Program-made: the position numbers and the translations under genes
Source of the DNA: Delftia acidovorans
GTDB taxonomy: Bacteria; Pseudomonadota; Gammaproteobacteria; Burkholderiales; Burkholderiaceae_C
Length of the DNA stretch: 64,000 bases
Assembly: GCA_031286585.1 (NCBI GenBank)
Contig: JAITUC010000024.1
Location: 434,001 to 498,000, forward strand
Direction: 5' to 3'
The notes under the pieces: model-generated
Told to the model about the DNA's origin: nothing
Databases searched by the model: none
What the model saw: only the letters and a program-made list of their open reading frames with translations
Part shown: positions 8,349 through 16,771 of the stretch, in pieces
How the letters are laid out: the number at the start of each line of letters is the position of its first letter
Numbering within the stretch: position 1 is the stretch's first letter

Positions 8349-8810
8349 ATGCAAGAACAAGAACACATCCGCCTGCTGCGCCATGCCGTGCAGCTGGCGC
8401 ACGACAACCGCCTGCGGGGCGGCCGGCCCTTCGGCGCCCTTCTCGCGCGCGAGGGGCAGATCCTGTCCACGGGCGTCAACGAGATCGTGCAAAGCCATGA
8501 TCCCAGCGCCCATGCCGAAATGCAGGCGCTGCGCGCAGGCACGCGCGCCCAGGCCAACCCCAGCCTGGCCGGCTGCACCATCTACGCCAGCGGCCACCCC
8601 TGCCCCATGTGCCTGGCGGCGCTGGTGATGGCCGGGGCCGAGCAGGTTTTCTTCGCCTTCGACAACGCGGATGCCCAGCCTTACGGCCTGTCCAGCGAAG
8701 GCGCCTACCAGCGGCTGCGCATGCCGCTGCAGCCGCCTCCCCTGCCCCTGGTCCGGCTGGACACGGGCATCACGGCGGCCCAGTTGTATGGCAACGCCCC
8801 CTGGGCCTGA
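8349..8810 (+). CDS. Nucleoside/nucleobase deaminase (CDA fold)
   Basis: A 153-residue zinc deaminase of the cytidine-deaminase-like superfamily. The zinc and catalytic motif HAE (residues 55-57) and the second metal motif PCPMC (residues 84-88) are intact. The overall layout, including the segment FGALLAREGQILSTGVNEI, is that of the guanine deaminase/TadA-like group; the substrate (guanine, another purine, or a pyrimidine) cannot be decided. The next gene, an MFS transporter, starts four bases after the stop, so the two form an operon that may import and deaminate a nucleobase-like compound (inference). Confidence 0.82.
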   Translation: MQEQEHIRLLRHAVQLAHDNRLRGGRPFGALLAREGQILSTGVNEIVQSHDPSAHAEMQALRAGTRAQANPSLAGCTIYASGHPCPMCLAALVMAGAEQVFFAFDNADAQPYGLSSEGAYQRLRMPLQPPPLPLVRLDTGITAAQLYGNAPWA

Positions 8811-8814
8811 CGCC

Positions 8815-10050
8815 ATGTCGTCCATTGCCCCCGCACGCACCGAGGCGCCTGCCGAGGCACACGCCATTCCAACGGTGCTGTGGCTGGCCACCGTGGTCCT
8901 GGTCACGCTGAACCTGCGCCCGTTTCTCACGGCCATCGGCCCGCTGGGCCCGCAGATCCAGTCCGCCACCGGCATGGATCTGTCCACGCTGTCCTGGCTG
9001 ACGCTGCTGCCCATGGCGTTGATGGGCTTGGGGGCCTGGCTGGCCCCGGCCGCGCTGCGGCGCCTGGGTCCGCGCCGCGCCATGGTCGGGTCCCTGGCCG
9101 TGATTGCACTGGGCTGCGCGCTGCGCGTGGCGGGCGCCGGTGCGGCCACCCTTCTGGCCACGGCCGCGCTGTGCGGCGCTGGTGTGGCCCTGGTGCAAGG
9201 CGTGCTGCCGGGCCTGATCAAGCGCCAGTCCCCCGCGCGCATGGCCCAGATGATGGGGCTGTACTCGGCCGCGCTCATGGGCGGTGGAGCCCTGGGTGCC
9301 CAGATTTCGCCGCTGGCCGTGCAATGGGGGCTGGACTGGCGCCTGGCGCTCGCGCTCTGGGCCCTGCCTGCCCTGCTGGCCCTGGCGCTGGCGCGGCATG
9401 CGCTGCAGGCATTGCCGGGTCCGGCGCCCACGGCGGCCCATGCCTCGCAAGACACCGGCTGGCTGCGCCGGCGCCCGCGCACCTGGCTGCTGATGGCCTG
9501 CTTCGGCCTCATCAATGGCGGCTATGCGGCCATGGTGGCCTGGCTTGCGCCCTTCTACCAGGCCCACGGCTGGAGCCCCGCGCAAAGCGGCGGCCTGGTG
9601 GCCCTGCTGTCGGTGGCCCAGGCCAGCGCCGCGCTGGGCCTGCCCGTATTGGCTTCGCGCCATGCCGACCGGCGGCCTTGGCTGGGGTTCACGCTGCTGT
9701 GCCAGATCATCGGCCTGGCCACGCTGGCCTGGTGGCCCGATGTGGCGCCGCTGCTCAACATCGTCATCCTCGGCATCGGCCTGGGTGGCTGCTTCGCGCT
9801 GATGATGGTGGTGGCGCTGGACCATCTTCCCCACCCCACGCAGGCCGGTGCGCTCAACGCGCTGATGCAGGGCGGAGGCTTTCTGATTGCGGCGCTGGCG
9901 CCCTATGTGATCGCCCGGCTGCACCAGTTCACGGGCGGATTCGGTGCCGGCTGGCTGGCCCAGCTGGGGGCCGTGCTCGTGGTCTGCGTGCTGGTGTCCC
10001 GCCTGGCGCCGCAGCGCTACGCCCAGGCCATGCGGGCACCCGGCGGCTGA
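8815..10050 (+). CDS. MFS transporter, CynX/NimT family
   Basis: A 411-residue major facilitator with about twelve membrane segments. The opening LWLATVVLVTLNLRPFLTAIGPLGPQI is characteristic of the CynX/NimT (YeaN) branch, whose members include a cyanate-operon transporter and a 2-nitroimidazole exporter. The ATG at 8815 lies four bases after the deaminase stop; an in-frame start farther upstream would overlap the deaminase fully. Substrate unknown; coupling to a deaminase suggests a heterocyclic compound. It ends six bases before the convergent sotB-like gene. Confidence 0.85.
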   Translation: MSSIAPARTEAPAEAHAIPTVLWLATVVLVTLNLRPFLTAIGPLGPQIQSATGMDLSTLSWLTLLPMALMGLGAWLAPAALRRLGPRRAMVGSLAVIALGCALRVAGAGAATLLATAALCGAGVALVQGVLPGLIKRQSPARMAQMMGLYSAALMGGGALGAQISPLAVQWGLDWRLALALWALPALLALALARHALQALPGPAPTAAHASQDTGWLRRRPRTWLLMACFGLINGGYAAMVAWLAPFYQAHGWSPAQSGGLVALLSVAQASAALGLPVLASRHADRRPWLGFTLLCQIIGLATLAWWPDVAPLLNIVILGIGLGGCFALMMVVALDHLPHPTQAGALNALMQGGGFLIAALAPYVIARLHQFTGGFGAGWLAQLGAVLVVCVLVSRLAPQRYAQAMRAPGG

Positions 10051-10056
10051 CCCGCT

Positions 10057-11283
10057 TCAGTGCTCCGCTGCCTGGAAGCCGGCCGACCAGCGCACGAAGG
10101 CCCAGATGCACCAGGCCAGGCCCAGCGCCACCAGGCCGCCACCGGTCCAGCCGATGTTCTCCATGCCCGCGTGCATGCTGACCTGGCTGCCCAGCAGCGC
10201 ACCGCCGCCAATGCCGATGTTGAAGATGCCCGAGAACATGGACATGCCCACATCGGTGGCGTCGGCCGCCAGCTTGAGCACCTGGGACTGCATGGCAAGG
10301 GCGAAGCAGATCATGGCGACACCCCAGACCGAGCTCATCACGTAGAGCGATGCCTCATGGCCCGAGGCCGGCACCAGCATCAGCAGGCTGGCCGACAGCA
10401 CGCCAATGGCGGCCAGCAGAAAGCCGCGCGGATGGCGCAGGCCCCACCAGCTGAACATCACGCTGCCCACGATACCCATGCCGCCGTACAGCAGCAGCAC
10501 GGCCGTGGTCACCTTGCCCTCGAAGCCCGCGATGTCCTGCACGAAGGGCTCGATATAGCTGTAGGCCGTGAACTGCCCGGTGATCACCACCACCAGCAGG
10601 ATGTAGATGGACAGCAGCGCCGGGCGGCGCAGCAGCATGGGCACGCTGGCCAGGTTGCCCGCGTTCTCGCTGGGCAGGCGCGGCAGCAGCCGGGCCAGGG
10701 CCACCATCACGATGGCGGCCACCCCGCCCACGGCCAGGAACGTGGTGCGCCAGCCCAGCCATTCGCCCACGATGCGGCCCAGCGGAATGCCCAGCACCAT
10801 GGCCATGGAGGTGCCCGTGGCCAGCAGGCTCAGTGCCACGGCCTTCCTGCCAGGCGGCGCAACGCGCACGGCCAGCGAGGCGGTGATGGACCAGAACACC
10901 GCGTGCGACAGCGCGATGCCGATGCGGCTGACCATGAGCGAGGCAAAGCTCCAGGCCACGCCCGACAGCACGTGGCTGACGACGAACAGCGCGAACACGC
11001 CCATCAGCAGCTTGCGCCGCTCCACATTGCGCGTGAGCAGCATGAAGGGCAGCGAGGCCAGGGCCACGATCCAGGCATAGATGGTCAGCATCAGCCCGAC
11101 CTGCTCGGTGGGCATGCCGAAGCTGGCGCCTATGCTGCTGAGCAGGCCCACGGGCACGAACTCGGTGGTGTTGAAGACGAAGGCCCCCAGCGCCAGCGCG
11201 ACCACGCTGAGCCAGGCCTGGGCAGCCGAGGGAGTGGAGGGCGCAGGAACGGAGCCGGACGCAGCGGAAACGGAAGGGGGCAT
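10057..11283 (-). CDS. sotB: Sugar-efflux-type MFS transporter (SotB-like)
   Basis: A 408-residue MFS drug:H+ antiporter-1 protein. The first helix and loop [21 protein letters not shown] are typical of SotB/YdeA, exporters of arabinose, IPTG and related sugars. Twelve membrane segments are visible. I chose the ATG at 11283; a TTG at 11316 would add eleven residues that do not resemble the family. No sugar genes are adjacent, so the substrate is open. The gene is convergent with the CynX-like transporter. Confidence 0.82.
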   Translation of the reverse strand: MPPSVSAASGSVPAPSTPSAAQAWLSVVALALGAFVFNTTEFVPVGLLSSIGASFGMPTEQVGLMLTIYAWIVALASLPFMLLTRNVERRKLLMGVFALFVVSHVLSGVAWSFASLMVSRIGIALSHAVFWSITASLAVRVAPPGRKAVALSLLATGTSMAMVLGIPLGRIVGEWLGWRTTFLAVGGVAAIVMVALARLLPRLPSENAGNLASVPMLLRRPALLSIYILLVVVITGQFTAYSYIEPFVQDIAGFEGKVTTAVLLLYGGMGIVGSVMFSWWGLRHPRGFLLAAIGVLSASLLMLVPASGHEASLYVMSSVWGVAMICFALAMQSQVLKLAADATDVGMSMFSGIFNIGIGGGALLGSQVSMHAGMENIGWTGGGLVALGLAWCIWAFVRWSAGFQAAEH

Positions 11284-11383
11284 GGAGGGTGCGGGGCTTC
11301 TTTTGTTGCAGCGCAATATTGTGCTGCGCCATGCGACGGCCTGATGTCAGCCGCCGCGCAGGCCCCAGTGCCGCCAGGGGGAC

Positions 11384-11773
11384 TCAGGCCGGTGGCAGAT
11401 GGCAGACGGCTTCGATGTTGTGGCCGTCGGGATCGAGCACAAAGGCCGCGTAATAGTCGTCGTGGTAGTGCGGGCGCAGGCCGGGCTCGCCGTTGCAGCG
11501 ACCGCCTGCCGCCAGGGCCGCCGCATGGAAGTCATCGACCATGTGGCGGTTGTCCACGCGAAAGGCCACATGGATGGGCGGCTGGTTGGGCGTGCCCCCG
11601 CTGATCCAGAAATCGGGCTTGGGCGGCTCGCCGAAGCCCGCAGTGTCCGTATGGCCCGTGACTTCGGCAGAAAGCTCCATGAGGATTTCGTAGCCCAGCG
11701 GCGCCAGCGCGCGCGCATAGAAATCCTTGCTGCGCTCGAAGTCCGACACCATCACTCCCGTGTGGTCGATCAT
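11384..11773 (-). CDS. VOC (glyoxalase/bleomycin-resistance) family protein
   Basis: A 129-residue vicinal-oxygen-chelate protein with the paired beta-alpha-beta-beta-beta modules: MIDHTGVMVSDFERSKDFYARAL at the start and YYAAFVLDPDGHNIEAVCH at the end. The H and E of these ends are usual metal ligands of the fold. AGGAG precedes the ATG. Members act as lyases, dioxygenases or resistance proteins; nothing nearby fixes a substrate. It runs in the same direction as the sotB-like gene, about 100 bases upstream of it. Confidence 0.82.
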   Translation of the reverse strand: MIDHTGVMVSDFERSKDFYARALAPLGYEILMELSAEVTGHTDTAGFGEPPKPDFWISGGTPNQPPIHVAFRVDNRHMVDDFHAAALAAGGRCNGEPGLRPHYHDDYYAAFVLDPDGHNIEAVCHLPPA

Positions 11774-11852
11774 GGCTGTGCTCCTGCCTGTTCATGATGG
11801 ACACCAGCATGCCATGGAGACCGCTGCGGCACCAGCGCACTGGCGCAGAAGT

Positions 11853-12506
11853 TCAGTAAGCGACCGTAAAGCGCTGGCGCAGGTGCAGCCCCTTGTCCAG
11901 CGCATCGACCAGGGCCACGGCCAGGTCCGCTGCCGAAATCGTGCCGGGCTGGCCGTCGGCCTGCATCAGCGGCTCATCCTTGCCCGTGCGGTATTGGCCT
12001 GTGCGTTCGCCATGGTCGCCCAGGTGCAGGGCAATCGGCGGGCTCAGCATCGTCCAGTCCAGGCCCTGCTCCTTTTGCAGATCGTTGAGGGCATCGCGGG
12101 CAGCCGAGGCACCGGGCTTGATGGCAGCCGGGAACTCGGGCGTGTCCACCAGCTGCTTGCCGGGTGCGATGTAGAGGCTGCCCGCGCCACCGACCACCAG
12201 GTAGCGCCTGATGCCGGCCGCCTTGGTGCCCGCCACGATGGCGCGCGAACCGCGCATGAAATCCTCATAGATGTCGGGATTGCCCCAGCCCGCGTTGTAG
12301 GCGCTGACCACGGCGTCCGAGCCCGCCACGGCGCGCTGCACGGCGGTGGCGTCCAGCACATCGGCCTGCACGGCCTGCAGGTGCGGCCGGGCAGCCAGCT
12401 TGGCGGGGTCGCGCACCAGGGCCACCACCTCATGGCCGCGCTGCAGCAGTTCCTTCAATACCGCCGAACCCACAAAGCCGGTTGCGCCAATCAATGCCAC
12501 TTTCAT
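11853..12506 (-). CDS. NAD(P)-dependent oxidoreductase, NmrA/YwnB-like
   Basis: A 217-residue atypical short-chain dehydrogenase. It starts with the dinucleotide-binding motif IGATGFVGSAV and ends with SAADLAVALVDALDKG, a pattern of the NAD(P)H-binding YwnB-like family. No classical YxxxK pair is obvious, as is usual for that branch. An AAGGAC ribosome site lies ahead of the ATG. It is divergent from a LysR gene (12630-13565) by 123 bases, which likely regulates it. Substrate unknown. Confidence 0.82.
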   Translation of the reverse strand: MKVALIGATGFVGSAVLKELLQRGHEVVALVRDPAKLAARPHLQAVQADVLDATAVQRAVAGSDAVVSAYNAGWGNPDIYEDFMRGSRAIVAGTKAAGIRRYLVVGGAGSLYIAPGKQLVDTPEFPAAIKPGASAARDALNDLQKEQGLDWTMLSPPIALHLGDHGERTGQYRTGKDEPLMQADGQPGTISAADLAVALVDALDKGLHLRQRFTVAY

Positions 12507-12629
12507 CTTCGGTCCTTTATGGCGCCAGGGCGCCTGTTCACGATGGCATTGAGATTACGCCGTTCACAATCCTTGCGGTAGGTGGCAATTTTCACCAAGA
12601 CCTTGAAGTACAGCTTCACAATACGGCCC

Positions 12630-13565
12630 ATGGACGACTACAAACGCATGGCCGTTTTCGCCGCCGTGGTGCAGCACGGCTCCATGAGCGCCGCCGCGCG
12701 TGCCCTGGGCATGAGCCCCTCGGCCGTAAGCCAGCAGGTACGCCAGCTCGAACACGATGGCGGCGTCACCCTGCTGCACCGCTCCACCCGGCAGATCGCG
12801 CTTACCGACACAGGCGAGCGCTACTACCAGCAGTGCGCCGCCATGGCCCAGGCCGCCAGCCAGGCGCGGGCCGAGCTGGCCGCCGCGCGCGACGAGCCCG
12901 GTGGCGAGCTGCGCCTGTCGGCCACCGTGGGCTTTGCCCGCCACATCGCGCCGGCGCTGGGCCACTGGCTGGCCCGGCATCCCGCACTGCGCTTGCACCT
13001 GGATGTGGACGACGCGCCCATCGACCTCATACAAAGCCGCATCGACCTGGCCTTGCGCTTCGGCCGGCTGGCCGATTCCGGCTGGGCGGCCCGGCGCCTG
13101 GGCGCCATGCGCAACTGGCTGTGCGCATCGCCCGCATGGATGCAGGCCCAGGGCGGCGGCGCGGCCTGGCGCCACCCGGCACCGCTGGCCAGCATGCGCT
13201 GGCTGGGCCTGGCGCGCGAGGGCCAGGGCCAGGCCCTGCGCGCCGAGGCGCGCCACCCTGACACGGGCGAGACCTACAGCCTGCATGTGCTGCCGCATGT
13301 GGCCAGCAACAACCAGCTGTCCATCCAGCAGATGTGCGAGGCCGGCCTGGGCCTGGCCCTGCTGGGCAGCATGGACGTGGCCGACACCGTGGCCGAAGGC
13401 CGCCTGGTGCGGCTGCTGCCCGATTGGGACTTCGGCGGCCTCGACATCTGGGCCGTCACCCCGCAGCGCCAGGCCCAGCCCGCCAAGGTGCGCCAGGCCA
13501 TCGCTGCCCTGCAGGCCTATCTGGCCCGGTTGCCGGGCGTGGTCGATGCGCCGGCTGCGGCCTGA
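12630..13565 (+). CDS. LysR-family regulator
   Basis: A 311-residue LysR-type regulator; the ATG at 12630 begins the usual MDDYKRMAVFAAVVQHGS opening, and a GTG at 12582 would add sixteen unneeded residues. Helix-turn-helix at about residues 15-60 (SMSAAARALGMSPSAVSQQVRQLE), effector domain to residue about 300. It belongs to the group often found divergent from YwnB-like reductases, quinone reductases and glutathione-related genes, and it is divergent from such a reductase here. Confidence 0.87.
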   Translation: MDDYKRMAVFAAVVQHGSMSAAARALGMSPSAVSQQVRQLEHDGGVTLLHRSTRQIALTDTGERYYQQCAAMAQAASQARAELAAARDEPGGELRLSATVGFARHIAPALGHWLARHPALRLHLDVDDAPIDLIQSRIDLALRFGRLADSGWAARRLGAMRNWLCASPAWMQAQGGGAAWRHPAPLASMRWLGLAREGQGQALRAEARHPDTGETYSLHVLPHVASNNQLSIQQMCEAGLGLALLGSMDVADTVAEGRLVRLLPDWDFGGLDIWAVTPQRQAQPAKVRQAIAALQAYLARLPGVVDAPAAA

Positions 13566-13588
13566 GGATGGATCATGGACGGCGCACG

Positions 13589-13612
13589 AAAAAAAGCCCG
13601 CACGGGGCGGGC
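13589..13612 (-). terminator. Rho-independent terminator of the LivJ-like gene
   Basis: On the minus strand GCCCGCC-CCGT-GCGGGC is followed by seven T. It lies 26 bases beyond the stop of the LivJ-like gene. The 18-base stem sequence is identical to that of the terminator behind the H-NS-family gene (55021-55046). Confidence 0.8.
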
Positions 13613-13637
13613 ATGAAAACGAAGGAAGCACGGGCTC

Positions 13638-14768
13638 TCAGTCGAGGGCTGTCTTCTGGCCGTTCTTGAATACGCTCAGCGTGTACGAGGGGTTCTTCAT
13701 CTCGCCGTTCTTCTCGAAGGCGATCTTCGAGGTCACGCCGGAGTAGTCGGCCTTTTGCAGGAAGGGGATGTAGACCTTGGGGTCCCAGGAGTTGGCGCGC
13801 TTCATGGCGTCGGCCAGCATCATGGTGGCGTCGTAGAAGTACGGGCTGTAGACCTGGAACTGGCCGGGGAACTTGGCGTCGTAGCGCTTCTTCCACTCCG
13901 TGCCGCCGGGCATCTTGGCCAGAGAGGCGCCACCATCGGCGCAGATCACGTTGTCCAGCGGCTTGGCACCGGCCGCCACCTTGGCCAGCTCGGGCACGCA
14001 CAGGCCGTCGCCGCCGAAGTACTTGGCATCGTTCATGCCCAGCTGGGCCATCTGGCGCAGCATGGGGCCGGCCTGGCCATACATGCCGCCGTAGAAGATG
14101 CCTTCGGGCTTCTTGGCCTTGATCGAGGTCAGGATGGCCATGAAGTCCGTGGCCTTGTCGTTCGTGAACTCCGAGGCCACGACCTTCACGCCCAGCTTTT
14201 CCGCATCCTTCTTGAACACATTGGCCAGGCCCTGGCCATAGGCCGTGCGGTCATCGATGATGGCCACGGTCTTGAGCTTGAGGGTTTCGGCAGCGTACTT
14301 GGCCAGTGCCGCGCCCAGTGCGTTGTCGTTGGCGATCACGCGGTAGGTGGTGTTCCAGCCGGGCTTGGTCAGGTCCGGATTGGTGGCCGCTCCCGTGATC
14401 ATGGGAATGCCGCAGTCCTGGAAGACCTTGGACGAGGGGATGGCCACGCCCGAGTTGAGGAAGGCCACGGCGCCCGCGACCTTGTCGTCGCACAGCTTCT
14501 GCGAAGCGGCCGTGCCCTGCTTGGGATCGGCCACATCGTCTTCGGCCACCAGCTGGAACTTGACCTTCTTGCCGGCGATCTCCATGCCCTTGGCATTGAG
14601 CTCGTCGATGGCCATGCGCACGCCGTTTTCGTTGTCCTTGCCGAAATTGGCCTGGGGACCGGACACCGGGCCGATGTGGCCGATGCGGATCACCTGCTCC
14701 TGGGCCATCGCCACGCCACCCATGCCGGCCACGACGGCCGCAATACACAACTTCCGGGACATCTTCAT
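13638..14768 (-). CDS. Branched-chain amino-acid-type ABC substrate-binding protein
   Basis: A 376-residue periplasmic binding protein of the LivJ/Leu-Ile-Val type with a signal peptide (residues 1-22, AMA cleavage). Family segments are clear: VIRIGHIGPVSGPQANFGKD near the mature N-terminus, NDNALGAALAKYA and TVAIIDDRTAYGQGLA in the middle, and GGMYGQAGPMLRQMAQLG. GAGGAG precedes the ATG. No permease or ATPase genes (livHMGF) are adjacent, so it must work with a transporter encoded elsewhere. Ligand may be an amino acid, amide or aromatic acid. Confidence 0.88.
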   Translation of the reverse strand: MKMSRKLCIAAVVAGMGGVAMAQEQVIRIGHIGPVSGPQANFGKDNENGVRMAIDELNAKGMEIAGKKVKFQLVAEDDVADPKQGTAASQKLCDDKVAGAVAFLNSGVAIPSSKVFQDCGIPMITGAATNPDLTKPGWNTTYRVIANDNALGAALAKYAAETLKLKTVAIIDDRTAYGQGLANVFKKDAEKLGVKVVASEFTNDKATDFMAILTSIKAKKPEGIFYGGMYGQAGPMLRQMAQLGMNDAKYFGGDGLCVPELAKVAAGAKPLDNVICADGGASLAKMPGGTEWKKRYDAKFPGQFQVYSPYFYDATMMLADAMKRANSWDPKVYIPFLQKADYSGVTSKIAFEKNGEMKNPSYTLSVFKNGQKTALD

Positions 14769-14943
14769 CGCGCACTCCTCAGTTGAAACAGGCCGTCACG
14801 TTATTCCCGTCATCGCGGCTTGGCAATGCCGCGTGACGGGGCCGCGACACTCGGCAGCAACTCAGTGTTTACGAGCATCCGTCCCCACCCAAAGCTGTGC
14901 TGGGTGGCGCGCCGCAACCGGCGGCGCGGGCGATGCCTGCAGT

Positions 14944-15486
14944 TCAGGCAGCGCGGGCCTGGCCCAGCGCCTGCACCTGGGCCAGCTGGTCCAGGGCCGC
15001 CAGGCAGGCATGGGCCACCTCCACGCCCTTCTTCACGAAGTGGGCGCGGAAGAACTCCACATGGTCGCCGTGCTCGTGGAAGTCGCGCGGCGTGAGCACG
15101 GCGGAGAACACGGGCACCTCGGTGTCGAGCTGCACGCGCATCAGGCCGTCGATGACGGCCGAGGATACGAACTCATGGCGGTAGATTCCGCCATTGACCA
15201 CCAGCGCGCAGGCGATGATGGCGTCGAAGCGGCCGCTGTCGGCCAGCTTCTTGGCCAGCAGCGGGATCTCGAAGGCGCCAGGCACGTTGAAGTGGCTGAT
15301 GTTCTGCGCAGCCACACCCTGGGCCTGCAGCTCGGCCGCCATGGAGTCGCGCGCCTGGTGCACGACATCGGTATGCCAGCTCGCGCAGATGACGGCCACG
15401 CGGCTGCGGCCCGCGACAGCCCTCCACGGCGTGCCCGAGGCCGTGCCGTGTGCGGAGAAATTCAAGGAGACAGGAGTCTGATTCAT
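14944..15486 (-). CDS. ribH: 6,7-dimethyl-8-ribityllumazine synthase, type II (RibH2)
   Basis: A 180-residue lumazine synthase, which condenses 3,4-dihydroxybutanone phosphate with the ribitylamino-pyrimidine in riboflavin synthesis. Segments matching the family are ICASWHTDVV, FNVPGAFEIPLLAKKL and ALVVNGGIYRHEFVSSAVIDGLM; H104 lies where the catalytic histidine sits. GGIYRHEFV and the long C-terminal helix are typical of the type II group (Brucella RibH2-like), which forms decamers. It is not in a rib operon: the neighbours are unrelated. An FMN riboswitch lies 113 bases upstream, so expression should fall when FMN is plentiful. A housekeeping ribH is expected elsewhere. Confidence 0.88.
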   Translation of the reverse strand: MNQTPVSLNFSAHGTASGTPWRAVAGRSRVAVICASWHTDVVHQARDSMAAELQAQGVAAQNISHFNVPGAFEIPLLAKKLADSGRFDAIIACALVVNGGIYRHEFVSSAVIDGLMRVQLDTEVPVFSAVLTPRDFHEHGDHVEFFRAHFVKKGVEVAHACLAALDQLAQVQALGQARAA

Positions 15487-15551
15487 GGTGCTCTTTCAAG
15501 ATGAGACAAATGAATCAGGGCGCGCGCCATGGCGCCGCACGGCGCGGCGCA

Positions 15552-15572
15552 GCCCATGGGACAACCATGGGC
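15552..15572 (-). other. Hairpin between FMN aptamer and ribH2
   Basis: Perfect eight-base arms GCCCATGG/CCATGGGC enclose a five-base loop, between the aptamer and the ribH2 start. No T-run follows on the minus strand, so it is not a standard intrinsic terminator; it could belong to the expression platform of the riboswitch. A second GC-rich self-complementary stretch lies at 15529-15548. Confidence 0.4.
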
Positions 15573-15598
15573 ATGGCGCCTGCCATGCAGGTGCTGCG

Positions 15599-15761
15599 CG
15601 ATCTCTTTCATCCGGACTGTGACCGTCGGCTCTGGCATCTCACCAGATCTGCTGACCCCGGCCGGCCTTGCGGCCTGCCGGGCGCTCGCGGGCTGCTGGA
15701 CACATGCCTAAAGGCAGATCCAGATACCGCCGGTGGGGAATTCCGCCCCGCCCTGAGAACG
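15599..15761 (-). ncRNA. FMN riboswitch (RFN element)
   Basis: Read on the minus strand, the conserved RFN blocks appear in order: CAGGGCGGGGCGGAATTCCC, then ACCGGCGGTA, then AGCCCGCGAGCG, then GATCTGGTGAGATGCCAGA, then GCCGACGGT, then AGTCCGGATGAAAGAGA. These match the FMN aptamer nearly base for base, with the variable P3 arm between blocks. FMN binding normally represses the downstream gene, here the orphan ribH2. Promoter is presumably in 15762-15930 on the minus strand. Confidence 0.95.
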
Positions 15762-16042
15762 CTGCTTTGCGGCGCACGGACTGCGCACCGCCAAAGACAG
15801 CAGCCATTCTAGCCGCGCCCGCAAGCCATTGCCGCGACCGGGGCCGCAGCCGCCATTGCGCGCCACACCTGCGCAATTCATCTGGCAACGCCTACAGAAT
15901 ATGGGCGAATTGCTATGAAAATAGAAGCTTCACTGTCGCCCTTGTTGCCTTGCAAGGGCGATCCAGGTCAACCAATACGGCCTGTCAAACGTCATAGGAA
16001 GAGATCCAGACAGGAAACACGCCTTTGCCCGGACCCCACACC
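15762..16042. other. Divergent intergenic region, riboswitch leader versus lipoprotein gene
   Basis: No gene is seen. The region must hold the leftward promoter of the riboswitch transcript and the rightward promoter of the lipoprotein gene; neither shows a strong consensus. Most of its right half is the repeat-like element at 15907-15985. Confidence 0.5.
15907..15985. repeat. Comamonadaceae intergenic repeat-like element
   Basis: The string AATTGCTATGAAAATAGAAG followed by a perfect nine-base hairpin TCGCCCTTG/CAAGGGCGA (15936-15944, 15953-15961) matches my memory of a short element scattered between genes in Acidovorax, Comamonas and Delftia: an AT-rich ATTGCTAT start and a GC hairpin with variable arms. 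Only one copy lies in this window, so copy number must be checked in the genome. Confidence 0.45.
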
Positions 16043-16675
16043 ATGCCCCGCCCCAACACCCCCACCGCGCAGCCACACCGGCAGCGTGACCTGAGCCCCT
16101 TGCGCACACTGCGCCTGCTGGCCGGCCTTGGCCTCGCCGCCCTGGTCACCGCCTGCGCCGTGCCGCCCGATGGCTACTCGGACATGGGCTCCGGCTACCC
16201 CAGCTATCCCAGCTACCCGACCTACCCCAGCTACCCCTCCGGCGGCGGCGTCATCTACCCCTCCTATCCCACGCAGCCTGCCTATCCCGACAGCGGCTGG
16301 TACGAGCGCCAGCGCCTGCAGCGCGAACGCGATCGCCTGCAGTACGAGCGCGAGCGCCTTCAGCAGGAGCGCAACCGCGACGCCTGGCGCGACCGCCAGG
16401 AGCGCGAACGTGAAATGCGCGAGCGCGACCGGGACCGTGACCGCCAGGCACAGGACCGCGACCGCCAGCTGCGCGAACGCATGCAGGAACAGCAGCGCCG
16501 CGAAGCGGAGCGCCAGCAGCGGGACCGGGATCGCGACCAGGGCCAGCAGCAACGCGACCGGGAACAGCAGCAGCGTGACCGCGAGCAGCAGCAGCGCGCC
16601 ATCGAGCGCATGCAGCGCGAAAGCCAGGGCGGCGGCAATCCCTACCCCACCCAGGATCCGCGCCACTGGCGCTGA
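16043..16675 (+). CDS. Putative lipoprotein with Tyr/Pro and Arg/Gln/Glu repeats
   Basis: A 210-residue protein of unknown function. The N-terminus has a basic region, a hydrophobic stretch (LLAGLGLAALVTAC) and a lipobox ending at the cysteine of VTAC, so it is a likely lipoprotein. Then come a YPSYPTYPSYPS-like segment (residues about 52-80) and a long, highly charged stretch of RER, QRD and QQQ repeats (about 88-195) that would form an extended helix or coiled coil. I chose the ATG at 16043; a TTG at 16025 is possible. The next gene also encodes a small Arg/Glu-rich envelope protein. No function can be assigned. Confidence 0.75.
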   Translation: MPRPNTPTAQPHRQRDLSPLRTLRLLAGLGLAALVTACAVPPDGYSDMGSGYPSYPSYPTYPSYPSGGGVIYPSYPTQPAYPDSGWYERQRLQRERDRLQYERERLQQERNRDAWRDRQEREREMRERDRDRDRQAQDRDRQLRERMQEQQRREAERQQRDRDRDQGQQQRDREQQQRDREQQQRAIERMQRESQGGGNPYPTQDPRHWR

Positions 16676-16771
16676 ACGGCTGACCAGCGGCATTTCCGGC
16701 TCCCGGGGACCGCACCATAATCGGCCATGCGCCACATCCTTGTGCCGCTTGTGATGGGAAAGGAAATCGCC

